Below the pieces are notes generated by a model. The model made no database searches and had not been told where the DNA came from. It was given only the letters and a program-made list of their open reading frames with translations. The translations under genes were made by a program, and so were the position numbers. DNA of 64,000 nt from Chalciporus piperatus (lineage: Eukaryota > Basidiomycota > Agaricomycetes > Boletales > Boletaceae). Positions 44,750-54,725 of this stretch are shown here, piece by piece. The DNA is taken from NCBI GenBank assembly GCA_038093975.1, contig JBBPTG010000004.1:496001-560000 (forward strand), written 5' to 3'. Position 1 is the first letter of the stretch; every line of letters begins with the position of its first letter.

Positions 44750-46642
44750 CTATACCGCCCAATCGTCCAGCGTTCCATGTCCGGGCCGACTTCCCCAACC
44801 CCTCGCGATCTTTTCCTCCATCCTCTCCTCTCTACTCCCAATACCACCTGACCCCGACGACAGCCCTCCACCCAACAACGTCTTCAGCCAGCTAGTCTCT
44901 TCTTCCTGTTTCCCGCTACTCTTCCCCTGCTTGCTCCTCCTCTTTCCCTTCCTGTCTCTCAGCTTCGAGGTCCCAGGAGGTAACCCAGAGTATGACTCCG
45001 GAAGTTCCGCGAAGCTAATACGCTTTGGTGTCGAAACACCTGACGAAGGAGTACTGCCCATTACCCTGGCCACTCGATTCCCGAAGACATCAGGCAGGGA
45101 CATCGAGCTCGGAGACGGAGCAGGTGTCGGAGGCACTGATTGCACCTTCAACGAAGAGTGTGCAGGCGGTGACGGAGGACGGGTTGACATCGAATGACGA
45201 CCTTTCGTGAAAAGTCGTGATATCGATGCCGTCGCCGTCGATGTGCCCTGGGTTGGAACAGGAGGTGGTGTCAAGGGAAGGAAAGCAGGTGCACGTTTAG
45301 GTTCTTTGCGCTGAACGGTGTCGACAGAAGCGGAAGAGGGGTGCTCGTTAAGGATTTTACGCAACGACTGGACGGTTCGGTAACCAGTGGGTTGATCGGA
45401 AGAGGAAGTGGATTCTGCTGGAGACAGCTCCTCAATTGGAGGGGTCATGGCTCGTGGAATTGGAGGGGTGGCCGACCTCTTAGGCGTTACCGAGCGAGAC
45501 CTCGGTATTGAGGTCTTTCTTCTCGACCGACTGCGATCTGGGGAAGTGCGCACGGAGGAGGGGGGCAAGAGGGACAAGGAGGTCTTCGTGATTCGTTCAG
45601 TGCTGATCGTGCTGACGGATGCACGCCTCGTGACACCGGAACCGAACAAGCGAATAGAAGGTGGGGGCGTGACAGATTCTGAGCGCCTAACGAGGTTTGA
45701 GAGAAAATGGTAGGCTGGTGTGGTGTGGGTCTCCGATAAATTGCTCGTGGGCTGAGAATGTTCTCGGCCATCAATAGAATGTGAGGACGCGGAAGCTCGC
45801 AACCCCAGTGTGGAGGGAAGTGTTATCGACTGAGGGTCAGTAGTGGTCTCGACGTATTGTGTAAGTGCCCTGGGAGCGGGAGAGACGAGCACATCACGGG
45901 TCGGATGTGAATATCGAAGATGTGAGGAGCATGCCAAACCATTTAGCTCGAGAAGGGATGGTCTTCTTCGAGCTCGCAGGTCCGGCATCGTGGATGTGGG
46001 GAGACTTCGGCTCACTGCACCGTCATCCGAAGATGGTGATAGAGTTCTGTTTTCCTCTCCGAATAACTCGCCAACACCTTTCCTTATCTCCTCCAAATGT
46101 TCCATCCACGTCTCGTGTACGCCGCTATTCACTCTGATTCGAGTGGACAAGTTCCGGGCACGCACCTCCAGGAAGCGATCGGAATCACTTTCGGAGGAGA
46201 GGAGGGCAGAAAGGCTGGACTGCGTGGACATGCTGCTCTGAAGCAATGCGTTAGACATCTCGAGCGCGTGTACACTGCGTTCCAGCAGCGTGTCAAGGAA
46301 AGGATCTGGCGCAGGCGCAGACAGTGACACAGAGGGCCGCTTACGTCTGCGGGTGTGCGTAGGCGACCGACGAGGAAGAGGCTGGACTAGATGGTGTGGC
46401 ACATAGACAACATCCGGGTCTCCTTCAGTATCGGCGTCCGCTTCGTCTGCGGTCTCTGGGTAATCGGGTGGTTTGTCGGACTCCTCTTCTGCGAGGGGAT
46501 GTGGCTTGTTCCAGCGGGGTGGAGATGAGTATTCTGGGAGAGTCTGCACGGTTTCAGAAGATAGCTTCGATACAGAAAAGCGTTTGCGATGAGTTTTGCG
46601 GGGTATGTAGTCGTGATTTTGATGATAGTATGCAGGATTCAT
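44750..46642 (-). CDS. Large Ser/Pro/Arg-rich disordered protein, unidentified
   Basis: Single exon, 630 residues from ATG 46642 (MNPAYYHQNHDYIPRK). The frame continues upstream without ATG to 46696. Mostly disordered, with many SRSRR, RRASVS, RRKTS-type sites that fit basophilic kinases. A more ordered helical segment (DPFLDTLLERSVHALEMSNALLQSSMS, then RIRVNSGVHETWMEHLEEIRKGVGELFGEE) may form a coiled coil. The C-terminus has SWLKTLLGGG and ends GHGTLDDWAV. The composition suggests a cytoskeletal or signalling scaffold, but no domain is recognised. Confidence 0.65.
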   Translation of the reverse strand: MNPAYYHQNHDYIPRKTHRKRFSVSKLSSETVQTLPEYSSPPRWNKPHPLAEEESDKPPDYPETADEADADTEGDPDVVYVPHHLVQPLPRRSPTHTRRRKRPSVSLSAPAPDPFLDTLLERSVHALEMSNALLQSSMSTQSSLSALLSSESDSDRFLEVRARNLSTRIRVNSGVHETWMEHLEEIRKGVGELFGEENRTLSPSSDDGAVSRSLPTSTMPDLRARRRPSLLELNGLACSSHLRYSHPTRDVLVSPAPRALTQYVETTTDPQSITLPSTLGLRASASSHSIDGREHSQPTSNLSETHTTPAYHFLSNLVRRSESVTPPPSIRLFGSGVTRRASVSTISTERITKTSLSLLPPSSVRTSPDRSRSRRKTSIPRSRSVTPKRSATPPIPRAMTPPIEELSPAESTSSSDQPTGYRTVQSLRKILNEHPSSASVDTVQRKEPKRAPAFLPLTPPPVPTQGTSTATASISRLFTKGRHSMSTRPPSPPAHSSLKVQSVPPTPAPSPSSMSLPDVFGNRVARVMGSTPSSGVSTPKRISFAELPESYSGLPPGTSKLRDRKGKRRSKQGKSSGKQEEETSWLKTLLGGGLSSGSGGIGSREERMEEKIARGWGSRPGHGTLDDWAV

Positions 46643-47065
46643 GATTGCGACTGAGAGCGATGATAAAGTAGCGTCTAGCGCCGATAATCGAGTCAAGACG
46701 GCGCCGCTGTGAGAACCGGCAGACAGCGAGGATGAGTAGGACTGGTCAACGTCAGAGGAAAAGGAAAACGGGCGGCGCTGTCCAACTTACTTGTGCCGGA
46801 CCTTGTGGTCGACCGCATGCACAACTTCTCTGCGTGAACAGTTGTACCGAGATGACTAAGCTCAGCCTCCTGTGCACACCACCACAAGCAAACCACAAGA
46901 TTAAAGCGATAACGTATTGCAACTAAAGACAGGGTATGGTACATGTGGGTAATAAAGGTCAGCAAGAAAAGCCAAATCGCATGTCCTCACCGCAAACGTG
47001 AAAAGATAAAACTCTAATAATGGCGCCCGTCTAATGAATCGACCGATATGAAATTCAAAAACTTA
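46643..47065. other. Intergenic
   Basis: 5' flank of the disordered-protein gene and 3' flank of the GDPD gene; no supported ORF. Confidence 0.6.
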
Positions 47066-48503
47066 TCAAGCAGGCACTCCCTCGATTGTGATTGGCTCGG
47101 GAAGTGCAAACTTGTCAAATGGACCAGCTATCTTTTCCAGGGAATACTTGCTCAAGAGGTGCTTCATGACACCTGGAAGGTAGAAAGTCCATGTGGTCCA
47201 CAAGAACCAGCGGCCGTGTTGCGCGAGAATGGTATCGTAGTCGTCTACAGATGTCATTGAGGATCACTCCCAGTGAGGAAACAATCAAGATCATACCTCG
47301 CAAGGCCTCTCGGAGATGAAGCCACTTCTTGGTCACATCTGTCAGGATGACGTCGGCTTCCCAACGCACGCACTAGAGGATCGCTGTGAATCAACTGAGT
47401 CAAGGGTTGCATGATCATCACTGACCTCCATCATATGTTCCGGCTCGTTCACCGTCCATACCATGATCTTCTTCCCAGCGCTTCTACATTCTTGACGGAA
47501 CCTACAAAGTAAGCGTAAGTCGCAATACCTTTCACGTTACAAAATCTTCTCACCTCCAACCATCGCTGCCTGCCAGTGTGGCAAACGCCATCGAGAAGAC
47601 CTCCACATCATCCCAGAAGTACTCGCGCGCCAGGGTTGTGCTGCTACCGATGTGAGAGCGGCGGCAATAAGGCAATCTCGCCTTTGCAAATGCCACAAAG
47701 CGGGGATGCCAAAGACCGAGCAGAATGCGGGGCGCAAGTTTTGTTTCCCATTCTGGTTGCCCGGAAATGATTGTGTGCATTAGTCGAAAAAGGCGGTCCG
47801 GGTCGTTTTGTAATTTGACGTCAACATTGAACCTCACATGTTGATTCTCGGGCTGAGCGCAGTATGCAAGGAGATAAGGAAGTAACCCGTGGGCGTGCAA
47901 TGCTGGAAGGCGCAATTTAACTTACTGTCATCAGAAGCGCGACGGTTTCCGCAAACGTCGGTATGGTTTGTTTTGGTTCCTTGATGGTGCGGAGGTGTTG
48001 CATACCCTCCTCACCGAACCAATTCCGTTCTCGAATTAGACCTAGAGCCCATTGGTCACTGGTCGAACGTGCCCGATAGCGCGAGAGATACCTTTGAATC
48101 CCGTCGTGCGATCGAGCGCTTCACATTGCGCACGTTCTTAGGATTGCCGAAAAAGGCAAGGAAGGCTTGGACCGTGACTCACCCGGATCGTGAAACATCA
48201 CCACCACGTCATCCGCCGAGACGTGGACGTCTGAGACACATGTTACGGGTAAGATCTCCAAGGAGCGTGACTAAATACCACTCTCAATTCCTTCGGCCCC
48301 ATCTCGCATGGCAGCCTCAAAGCTTGCGAGCGTGTTTTCGGGGTATGCTCCAGAGGCCTGTGCAAGAATGACTGGTTGTTCGCTCCTCTGGACATGTGAC
48401 TACGCACACCACGATGACCCCAGCATTCTGAGATGTTGGTCAGTGATTACTGCTACGGTGAAAGAAAAGAACACGCACCCGGCAAGACTTTCGAAGGTGT
48501 CAT
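47066..48503 (-). CDS. Glycerophosphodiester phosphodiesterase family protein
   Basis: Predicted to hydrolyse glycerophosphodiesters (or lysophospholipids) to glycerol-3-phosphate/lysophosphatidate and an alcohol. Ten exons, start ATG 48503, several very short (25 bases at 48503-48479, then a 20-base and a 27-base exon). Joined in phase they read ECWGHRGASGAYPENTLASFEAAMRDGAEGIESDVHVSADDVVVMFHDPALDRTTGFKGLIRERNWFGEEGMQ-type sequence, which holds both catalytic histidines (HRG, FHD) and the metal ligands E and D of the GDPD TIM barrel. RFNVDVKL and KKIMVWTVNEPEHMMECVRWEADVILTD are the later conserved strands. The C-terminus (HGRWFLWTTWTFYLPGVMKHLLSKY) may sit at a membrane. Confidence 0.92.
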
Positions 48504-49225
48504 GCTGGATCTATACAACACAGACTGGAGGAAGATAGGATGGGCAGACAGAATCACCGAGGAGCAAAAAGTGGGGGTGCGGAACCAGAGGAAACCGAGG
48601 GTTTTATACCTGAACAACTGAGCTGGCTGAGAAATGTTTCGCAAGCGGAAGTGGTACTGATTACCGAAATTGCAATGCGAAGCTCCGGGATAAACCTAAG
48701 TACGTGTCAACGCGGTTCCTCGAAAGATGTGGAAAAAAAAGGGGGAAACAGGGACAACTCACAAGGGGAATTGAAAATACACACGGGCCGGACTGTACCT
48801 CAGCGATTATGACACAAAATGTTGGTACGGTCCATCGCTGGCACGGATTCAGCAAAAGGATAACCCCAAGAGGAGAGACACACAATTCCTCAGTATTAAC
48901 AATCGTCGTGCAGGATGATCCAACGATCGCCTGTTACTAGTAGTTACCGATTTGAGTAAGGTTGAGGCACACCACTTCCCAACGTGGCTGGAGCGGACCC
49001 GCGAAACGGTCCCACAGCAACATCGAGGCAAAAACACTGTCCTTGGCGATCCGCGGGGAATCGAAGCCTTGAAGAGCACTTGCGGGGTAATCAGCATGAT
49101 AAACAGAATGTTTGGTGTTTCCAAGATCAATGTATGTACTATGTATTACGCCGTTATGCAAACGACTAAACAAGGGTATCAAAAGACTTGCATCATTTGG
49201 GGATATGAACGTCCTGAAAGCGTGA
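48504..49225. other. Intergenic
   Basis: 0.7 kb between two minus-strand genes. The minus frame 48937-49266 overlaps the end of the acyltransferase gene and shows no family resemblance. Confidence 0.5.
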
Positions 49226-50456
49226 TCAGTTATCTGGTCTCCTGACATGAACCATGCCCTCGTCATCTGTCTCCCCGTATTCGCTAATGCTTCCTTCAGG
49301 TCTCAGGCTCTGCACAGACCTGGAAGGCTCGCTGGCTTCGCTGGGCGTCTCTTCGCTAGGGGTTTGCGGAATGACAGGTTCGTTGGTTACCCTGGCACCT
49401 GAAGCGACCTCGACTAGTTGCGGTTCTGGTTGCGGTTCTGGTGTCGATTCGGGCATCTCAGTTGATTTGTCGTCTGCTTCAGGTTCAACCTTGACTGAGA
49501 TGTCACGTAACGTCGCGAGCATTAGATCTCGTGTGCGTGTCGCAAGGTCGGAAACATCCGCAACGGTCAACCCAGCAGTGTGGATAGGTGGGAGAACTGG
49601 CGTATTTAGTATTTATCAGTATGATGTTGAGCGGCCGAAGAAGCTGATGGCATTTGATAAAGCAACAGAACTGCTGACTGACCTCGGACCTTGATTATCC
49701 CAGTACCAAATACACCCTTGTGGAATATCCTCCAATAATTCTCACAAACAACGGGCGTGATTGGCAAACCAGCCTGAACAGCCAGGTGGAAGGCGCCCTT
49801 CTTAAAAGGCAGTAGCGTAGGCATTTCCTCGATATGTCGCGTGCCTTCTGGGTACATCAGCAACGAGATACCTTCCCGCTTCATCTCCTGGCCAGCAGCT
49901 TCCAGGGACTTGTGGGCGTTGTTGCTGCTTCCACGATCGATGAATATGGCACCAGACATGAACATCCAAGGACCAAGGGGGGTCCATTGGAGCTCACGCT
50001 TAGCCATGATAGACGCCTTTTGGGGGAACATTCTGTGTAACACCACTCGGTAAATGTAGGAAAACAAAAGCGGAATTGAGAAAAAGGATGACGAGAGGAT
50101 ACAGACCTTGCCAACCACAGGATATCAACCATACTCTGGTGGTTCCCAACCATGACAGCGGGTCGGGTCTGTAAATATTCTTCACCCTCTACCTCCACTT
50201 TCAAATCGAGTACATGACTGGCCAGGCAGTAGAAAGTTCGAGCGACGACATAGTTGACATCGTGGCGGCGGCCAACGAGGGTCATTCCGACGGCGACGAC
50301 AATGCCCCATGTCGATACGACAGCAAGACTGCCCAAAAAGACGGTAACTCTCCAGTAGTAACGACCAACTGGGGATGTATTCGCGATGGAACGGAATAAA
50401 AGAATTGGAAGGGAAATGTAGGCTAAGGGTTTCACGACTAAAGCAAGGAAAGACAT
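49226..50456 (-). CDS. SLC1: 1-acyl-sn-glycerol-3-phosphate acyltransferase (PlsC)
   Basis: Makes phosphatidic acid from lysophosphatidic acid at the ER. Three exons (50456-50107, 50032-49683, 49596-49226) give 356 residues. Two N-terminal hydrophobic segments anchor it. Catalytic block I is GNHQSMVDILWLA (His106, Asp111), block II is WMFMSGAIFIDRG, block III is LLMYPEGTRH (Glu179), and block IV is AVQAGLPITPVV. All four PlsC blocks are intact. After the enzyme domain, the C-terminal 90 residues form an acidic, proline/glutamate-rich tail (TPEPQPEPQ) not found in short homologs. The first intron falls between blocks I and II. Confidence 0.94.
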
Positions 50457-50824
50457 CTGGTGGGATGTCTGTTGGATGTCGGGATTAGAGAGATGGATTA
50501 TCGATGGGCAGGTTTACGCACACTGAGCCCAGCAGCGTACAGGCTGGCTCTTGGGGAGAGAGGTGGGAAAATAGGTATAGCTTATAGCACTGATTTGGCA
50601 CACACGGCCCTTGCACGGCCCCAAACGGCGCGGTCCCTTCATGTCCTTGATGGCACTTGCTTGCTCTGACTTGACACCATCTATCAGCGCCACTGACTGT
50701 ATTACTGGCTAGTAGCGCTGGGTATGATCAGGAGCGACATCCACTCGCGCGATATATATGACAAGACCACATTTCGTGCGAGCTTAGTGGCATGATAGTC
50801 ACACGTCCCAACATAATATTGTCA
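50457..50824. other. Intergenic
   Basis: 5' flank of the acyltransferase and 3' flank of the EVE-domain gene; no gene supported. Confidence 0.6.
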
Positions 50825-52112
50825 TCAATACTTTCTCGTTTGCCTGGATTTTCGGTGGGGCTTTGAGGCCTCTCCTTCGGGCTCTTGCTCAGCGATATCT
50901 GATGCCTTTCTTTTCCTCCCCTTGCTTTGGGTTGCCATACTCGACCTTTGTTGCGGCTGCTGTGCGTCATCGTCGCTCTCTTTCCCGTCCTCATTCCCGC
51001 TCTGCGTGGCTTCTTCAGTCTTCTTGCTGTTTCTTGTCTTACGACTTGAATTGCTTTTTTGGGGGGCGGGATGGGATTTTATCGCCCTTTTCTTCTTCTC
51101 GAAAGGAATGCTATCCCAACCACCTTTATCAGCCATCATCTCGATGGTACCCCAGCATTCTGAGGACACGCGCTGCACGCTGAGGCGACCTCGCATGATC
51201 AAGGGCATAGCTTTATGACGTCAGACTTAGGAACTGGCCGGTAAGTAGTCACCGTCAAGGTACGAACCTTTAATAGCCTGGATACCATCCTTCCCAACAT
51301 AGCTGATTTCTTCCGGAGGTGTGGATGAAGGGAGGTCCGCGATATGACGCAGTAGAGAGAGTGGAATAAAGTGCCGAGTCCGTGATACGAATTTTGCATC
51401 TATCATAAACCACTTAGGGTTTTCTTTGTTGGTTTTCTGGAATGGATGGGCATTAAGAGACTGCGGATCCACTACCCCTAGCAAAAACACCTCACCTGGT
51501 CGAAATACGGGTGTGCGCTGGTGAGGGTTATTGCGATACCACGGATGATCGGAGCTGGAAGCACACACCTGTCCCATGCGGTGTCTAAGTGTTGGCGCAT
51601 CAGTAGAAGCATTCTAGAAATCACGATATACATACAATCTGGGTAAGCTCCTTTACAGACCTATACAGTATGAGCATGGGGTTTGGCAGGACTAATGTGC
51701 AGCATACCTCAGCAAAACCAGCGATGCCTCGCTTTCCGTGTGAGATGTTTCGGCCGTTGAATGCGACAAGGCTCACTTACCTGGGATTTTGCAGTTGGAG
51801 TGGTAAAACAATATCTACACGCGTGAATAACATGCGAGAGACTGCGTAATTTATTTCTAACCTTGTCACCGACGGCCATTGCTTTCATCAGGTTCCGCGC
51901 TTCAAAATTACGAACGCCTTCCCAAGGAGTGGTTCCCGCCGATTCAAAGTCGTCTACGCCAAACTGTTGAAGTTGCAGCAGTTAAGTACTAAGCGGAACC
52001 CAATCGATACGGGCGTGTAGGGAACATACTGTACCTTGACGTCTTTGCCTTTCACGATGCGTGAATCTGGCTCTGCTTTCATTAGCCAATACTTCCGGGT
52101 ACTTGAATCCAT
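50825..52112 (-). CDS. THYN1: THYN1-like EVE-domain protein
   Basis: Nuclear EVE-domain protein of the thymocyte nuclear protein 1 type; EVE domains share the PUA-like fold and bind modified bases. Nine exons (52112-52035, 51963-51862, 51814-51781, 51727-51708, 51660-51636, 51584-51569, 51517-51496, 51436-51268, 51210-50825) give 283 residues. The order matches the family: [107 protein letters not shown] and AMPLIMRGRLSVQRVSSECW. A lysine-rich tail (GRKRK, KPHRKSRQTRKY) looks like a nuclear localisation region. Four neighbouring exons are only 20, 25, 16 and 22 bases. Confidence 0.93.
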
Positions 52113-52688
52113 ATTGATGGCTCGAGATGATCCTGATTCGAAGCTAGGAGATGGAACTTCAGGTGCAAGTAGCCCCGATTTTCCGACTCAGACTTAACAG
52201 CAAGTTGTTAGCTAGACGTTTTCGGGAAGCAGTCGGGCTGTGTCGGCAAGGCTGTCGCCTGCGAGAGACTTTCTCGCGAGCTCTGATTGGCTGTGGGCCG
52301 GGCTCGAAATCTTTTTGCGATTGGACGCTAAGCTTGATCCTGTGCAGAATGACTTTTTGTTTCTAATTAGAAGCCGGACTGCACCAGTGTTCTGCCAGAA
52401 TCTGATAGTATGTTCCATGTGGCTTCACTTGCGAGACAGGTATACAGTGTCCCGGCCGTCGACCACCGAGTCTCTGCAAGGCAATGCCTGGGAACGTAAA
52501 CCAGGTGACATATGCGTGCTGCGGGCGGCAAGAATAAACATGAAGGAAACAGATTTTCTCACCCCCGACTTGCATAAAAATCCCTGCAGTGGCAAGTCGA
52601 GCAGTGCGTCACCTGTCACCACACAACCGGCCCTCACAGTCAGTTATAAGTTGGCTACGTCGAGCTCCAGCTTCATTCACCACTAGCC
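52113..52688. other. Bidirectional upstream region, THYN1-like / stomatin genes
   Basis: Between divergent genes. It holds a reverse CCAAT box (gattggct near 52284) and a TATAAG about 45 bases before the stomatin ATG, followed by a pyrimidine-rich start region. Confidence 0.45.
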
Positions 52689-54043
52689 ATGTCGAACACC
52701 AACGACCACAAGCATCGTATCCCTTCCCCAAGCTCCTCTCGTGGGAATGTCGTCGATCATGACGCACCTCCTGGTAGGTATTGTTCCTATCTCATACCAT
52801 ACACCAAGTATTAATGGAAGGCTCATCCTCTGCAGTGACCGATGACCACCACGCCTCGAAGCGTCAAGCCGTGGAAGGGAAGAGTCACATGATCGTCGTG
52901 CAGCCGCTCAAACGCAGTGAGATGCAGGTAAGATGATAACATTACGCAGCGCTTGGTGTGCTGAACAGCCTCGTCCAGCCCTCGTACGCTCAGGATATGG
53001 GCATTGGTGATGTACTGTCTTCCCTGATCACTCGTTTCTACTGTATACTCAATGGTGTCGGCAAAATTAGGTCACTCATGGTCTCTATGGGTCCTGCCTT
53101 CAAGGCCTTGGTACTATCGTTGGTTTCTATGGCGCCATCCCATGTTGCCCACTCCCAAACCCCTTCCGCGAGGTCAATCAGGGTATGGTTCGTTCCGTCA
53201 CTCTCGCTATCCTTGTCTCACGTATCTTTAGGTGCGGTTGGTCTGGTCTCACGCTTTGGCCAATTTTACAAGGCCGTGGACCCTGGTCTTGTCCAGGTCA
53301 ACGTCTGCACCGAGTCTCTGCGAATCGTGGACGTCAAAATTCAAATCAGTGCTATCGGCAGGCAGACAGTTATCACGCGGGACAACGTCAACGTCGAGAT
53401 GTGCGCCCTCGTTCCCTGTACCTCTTCATACCTGCCGTGCTAATTTCGGGACAGTGACTCCGTGATCTATTTCCAGATTACGAACCCGTACCGCGCTGCT
53501 TTTGGTATCACTGACCTCCGCCAGGCCCTCATTGAGCGTGCACAGACCACCTTGCGTCACGTGGTTGGTGCTCGCGCAGTCCAAAGCGTCGTCACCGAGC
53601 GGGAGGCCATCGCATTCGAGATTGCGGAGATCGTCGGTGACGTTGCCGACAAGTGGGGTGTCGCCATTGAGGGCATCCTCATCAAGGACATCATCTTCAG
53701 TCCCGAAGTCTCTGCTTCGCTCTCGTCTGCTGCACAGCAGAAGAGGATCGGAGAGTCCAAAGTCATCGCCGCTCGTGCCGAGGTTGACGCTGCTCGCCTC
53801 ATGCGCCAGGCTGCTGATATCTTGGCTTCTCCTGCTGCCATGCAGATCCGTCAACTCGAAGCTTTGCAACAGATGGCCAAGTCTGCAAACTCCAAGGTCG
53901 TCTTCGTACCCATGCAGCTTCAGAGTGACATCGGCAATCCGTTGACCGGGGTTGCTTCCGGATCCGCACTCAAGGAGGAGACTGGTGAGGGCGTCGGTGC
54001 AGTTAGCCGCGCTGGTCTATTGAGTTCTGTCTCACATATTTAA
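52689..54043 (+). CDS. Stomatin-like SPFH/Band 7 protein
   Basis: Oligomeric membrane-scaffold protein of the stomatin group. Six exons (52689-52773, 52836-52927, 52979-53011, 53071-53182, 53232-53400, 53455-54043) give 359 residues. A disordered N-terminus is followed by a short hydrophobic hairpin (LGTIVGFYGAIPCCPLPNPF, with a CC pair suited to palmitoylation), then the SPFH core: AVGLVSRFGQFYKAVDPGLVQVNVCTESLRIVDVKIQISAI, TRDNVNVEIDSVIYFQITNPYRAAFGI and LRQALIERAQTTLRHVVGARAVQSVVTEREAIA. A helical segment with AQQKRIGESKVIAARAEVDAARLMRQAADIL and the C-terminal AANSKVVFVPMQ-like strand follow. The third exon is only 33 bases. Confidence 0.95.
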
Positions 54044-54725
54044 ACTATTTTTGTGATGTGTTCTTGGCTTCCTTATCTTGCCATGTTGACTGTGTTTTGC
54101 TCACCGTTCGCGCCTCTGATCTTCCTGGTTATGACTTACGACCTATGTTCGCTTACTTCCTATGTTCGATCTGTTCGATCTTCCCTAGTATCTGCTAGTG
54201 TCTTCTCAACCTCTACAGGTTGTATTTCTAATGTTGTGGGCATGTAGCCACATTCACGTCTGTCCGTAGCTTACTCATATCCTCGAAATACAGTTTTCAG
54301 TTGTTGACAACGTTGACAGTCGAAAACAGGATCAGATTGACTGAGATGGGGTACTACTGTAGAAAGAGGGAACAAAGGATACAGTGAACAAGACACATTC
54401 GGTTACTCGATTCCATGCGCTTCACGTTAGGAGAATGAGCAGGAAAAGGGGACACAAAACAAGAACGGACGAAAGAGGCTGATGACGAGGACAAAACTTT
54501 ATATACGAGTGCGCATGTCGAGAGCGATCGAGGGTAACAGGAAGAGCAAAGCCCAACAGATAATCCTATGTGTATTAGTTTGTTGGTCCTGCCACTGAGC
54601 TAGGAAAAGTGGAGACGAAAAAGTGAAGCATTCACGAAAAAAATTACAAAACAAAGTTAAAGATGAAACGATTCTGGCGAGGACGTATTAGGCGTTGAAA
54701 GGGGTAGGTTTAGAAGAAAAAATGT
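54044..54725. other. Intergenic between convergent genes
   Basis: 3' flanks of the stomatin and three-RRM genes; pyrimidine-rich for the first 150 bases on the plus strand, then purine-rich. No gene. Confidence 0.6.

Noticed and set aside
48937..49266. 109-codon minus frame before the acyltransferase end
   Set aside because: Overlaps the 3' end of the acyltransferase in another frame and shows no recognisable features.
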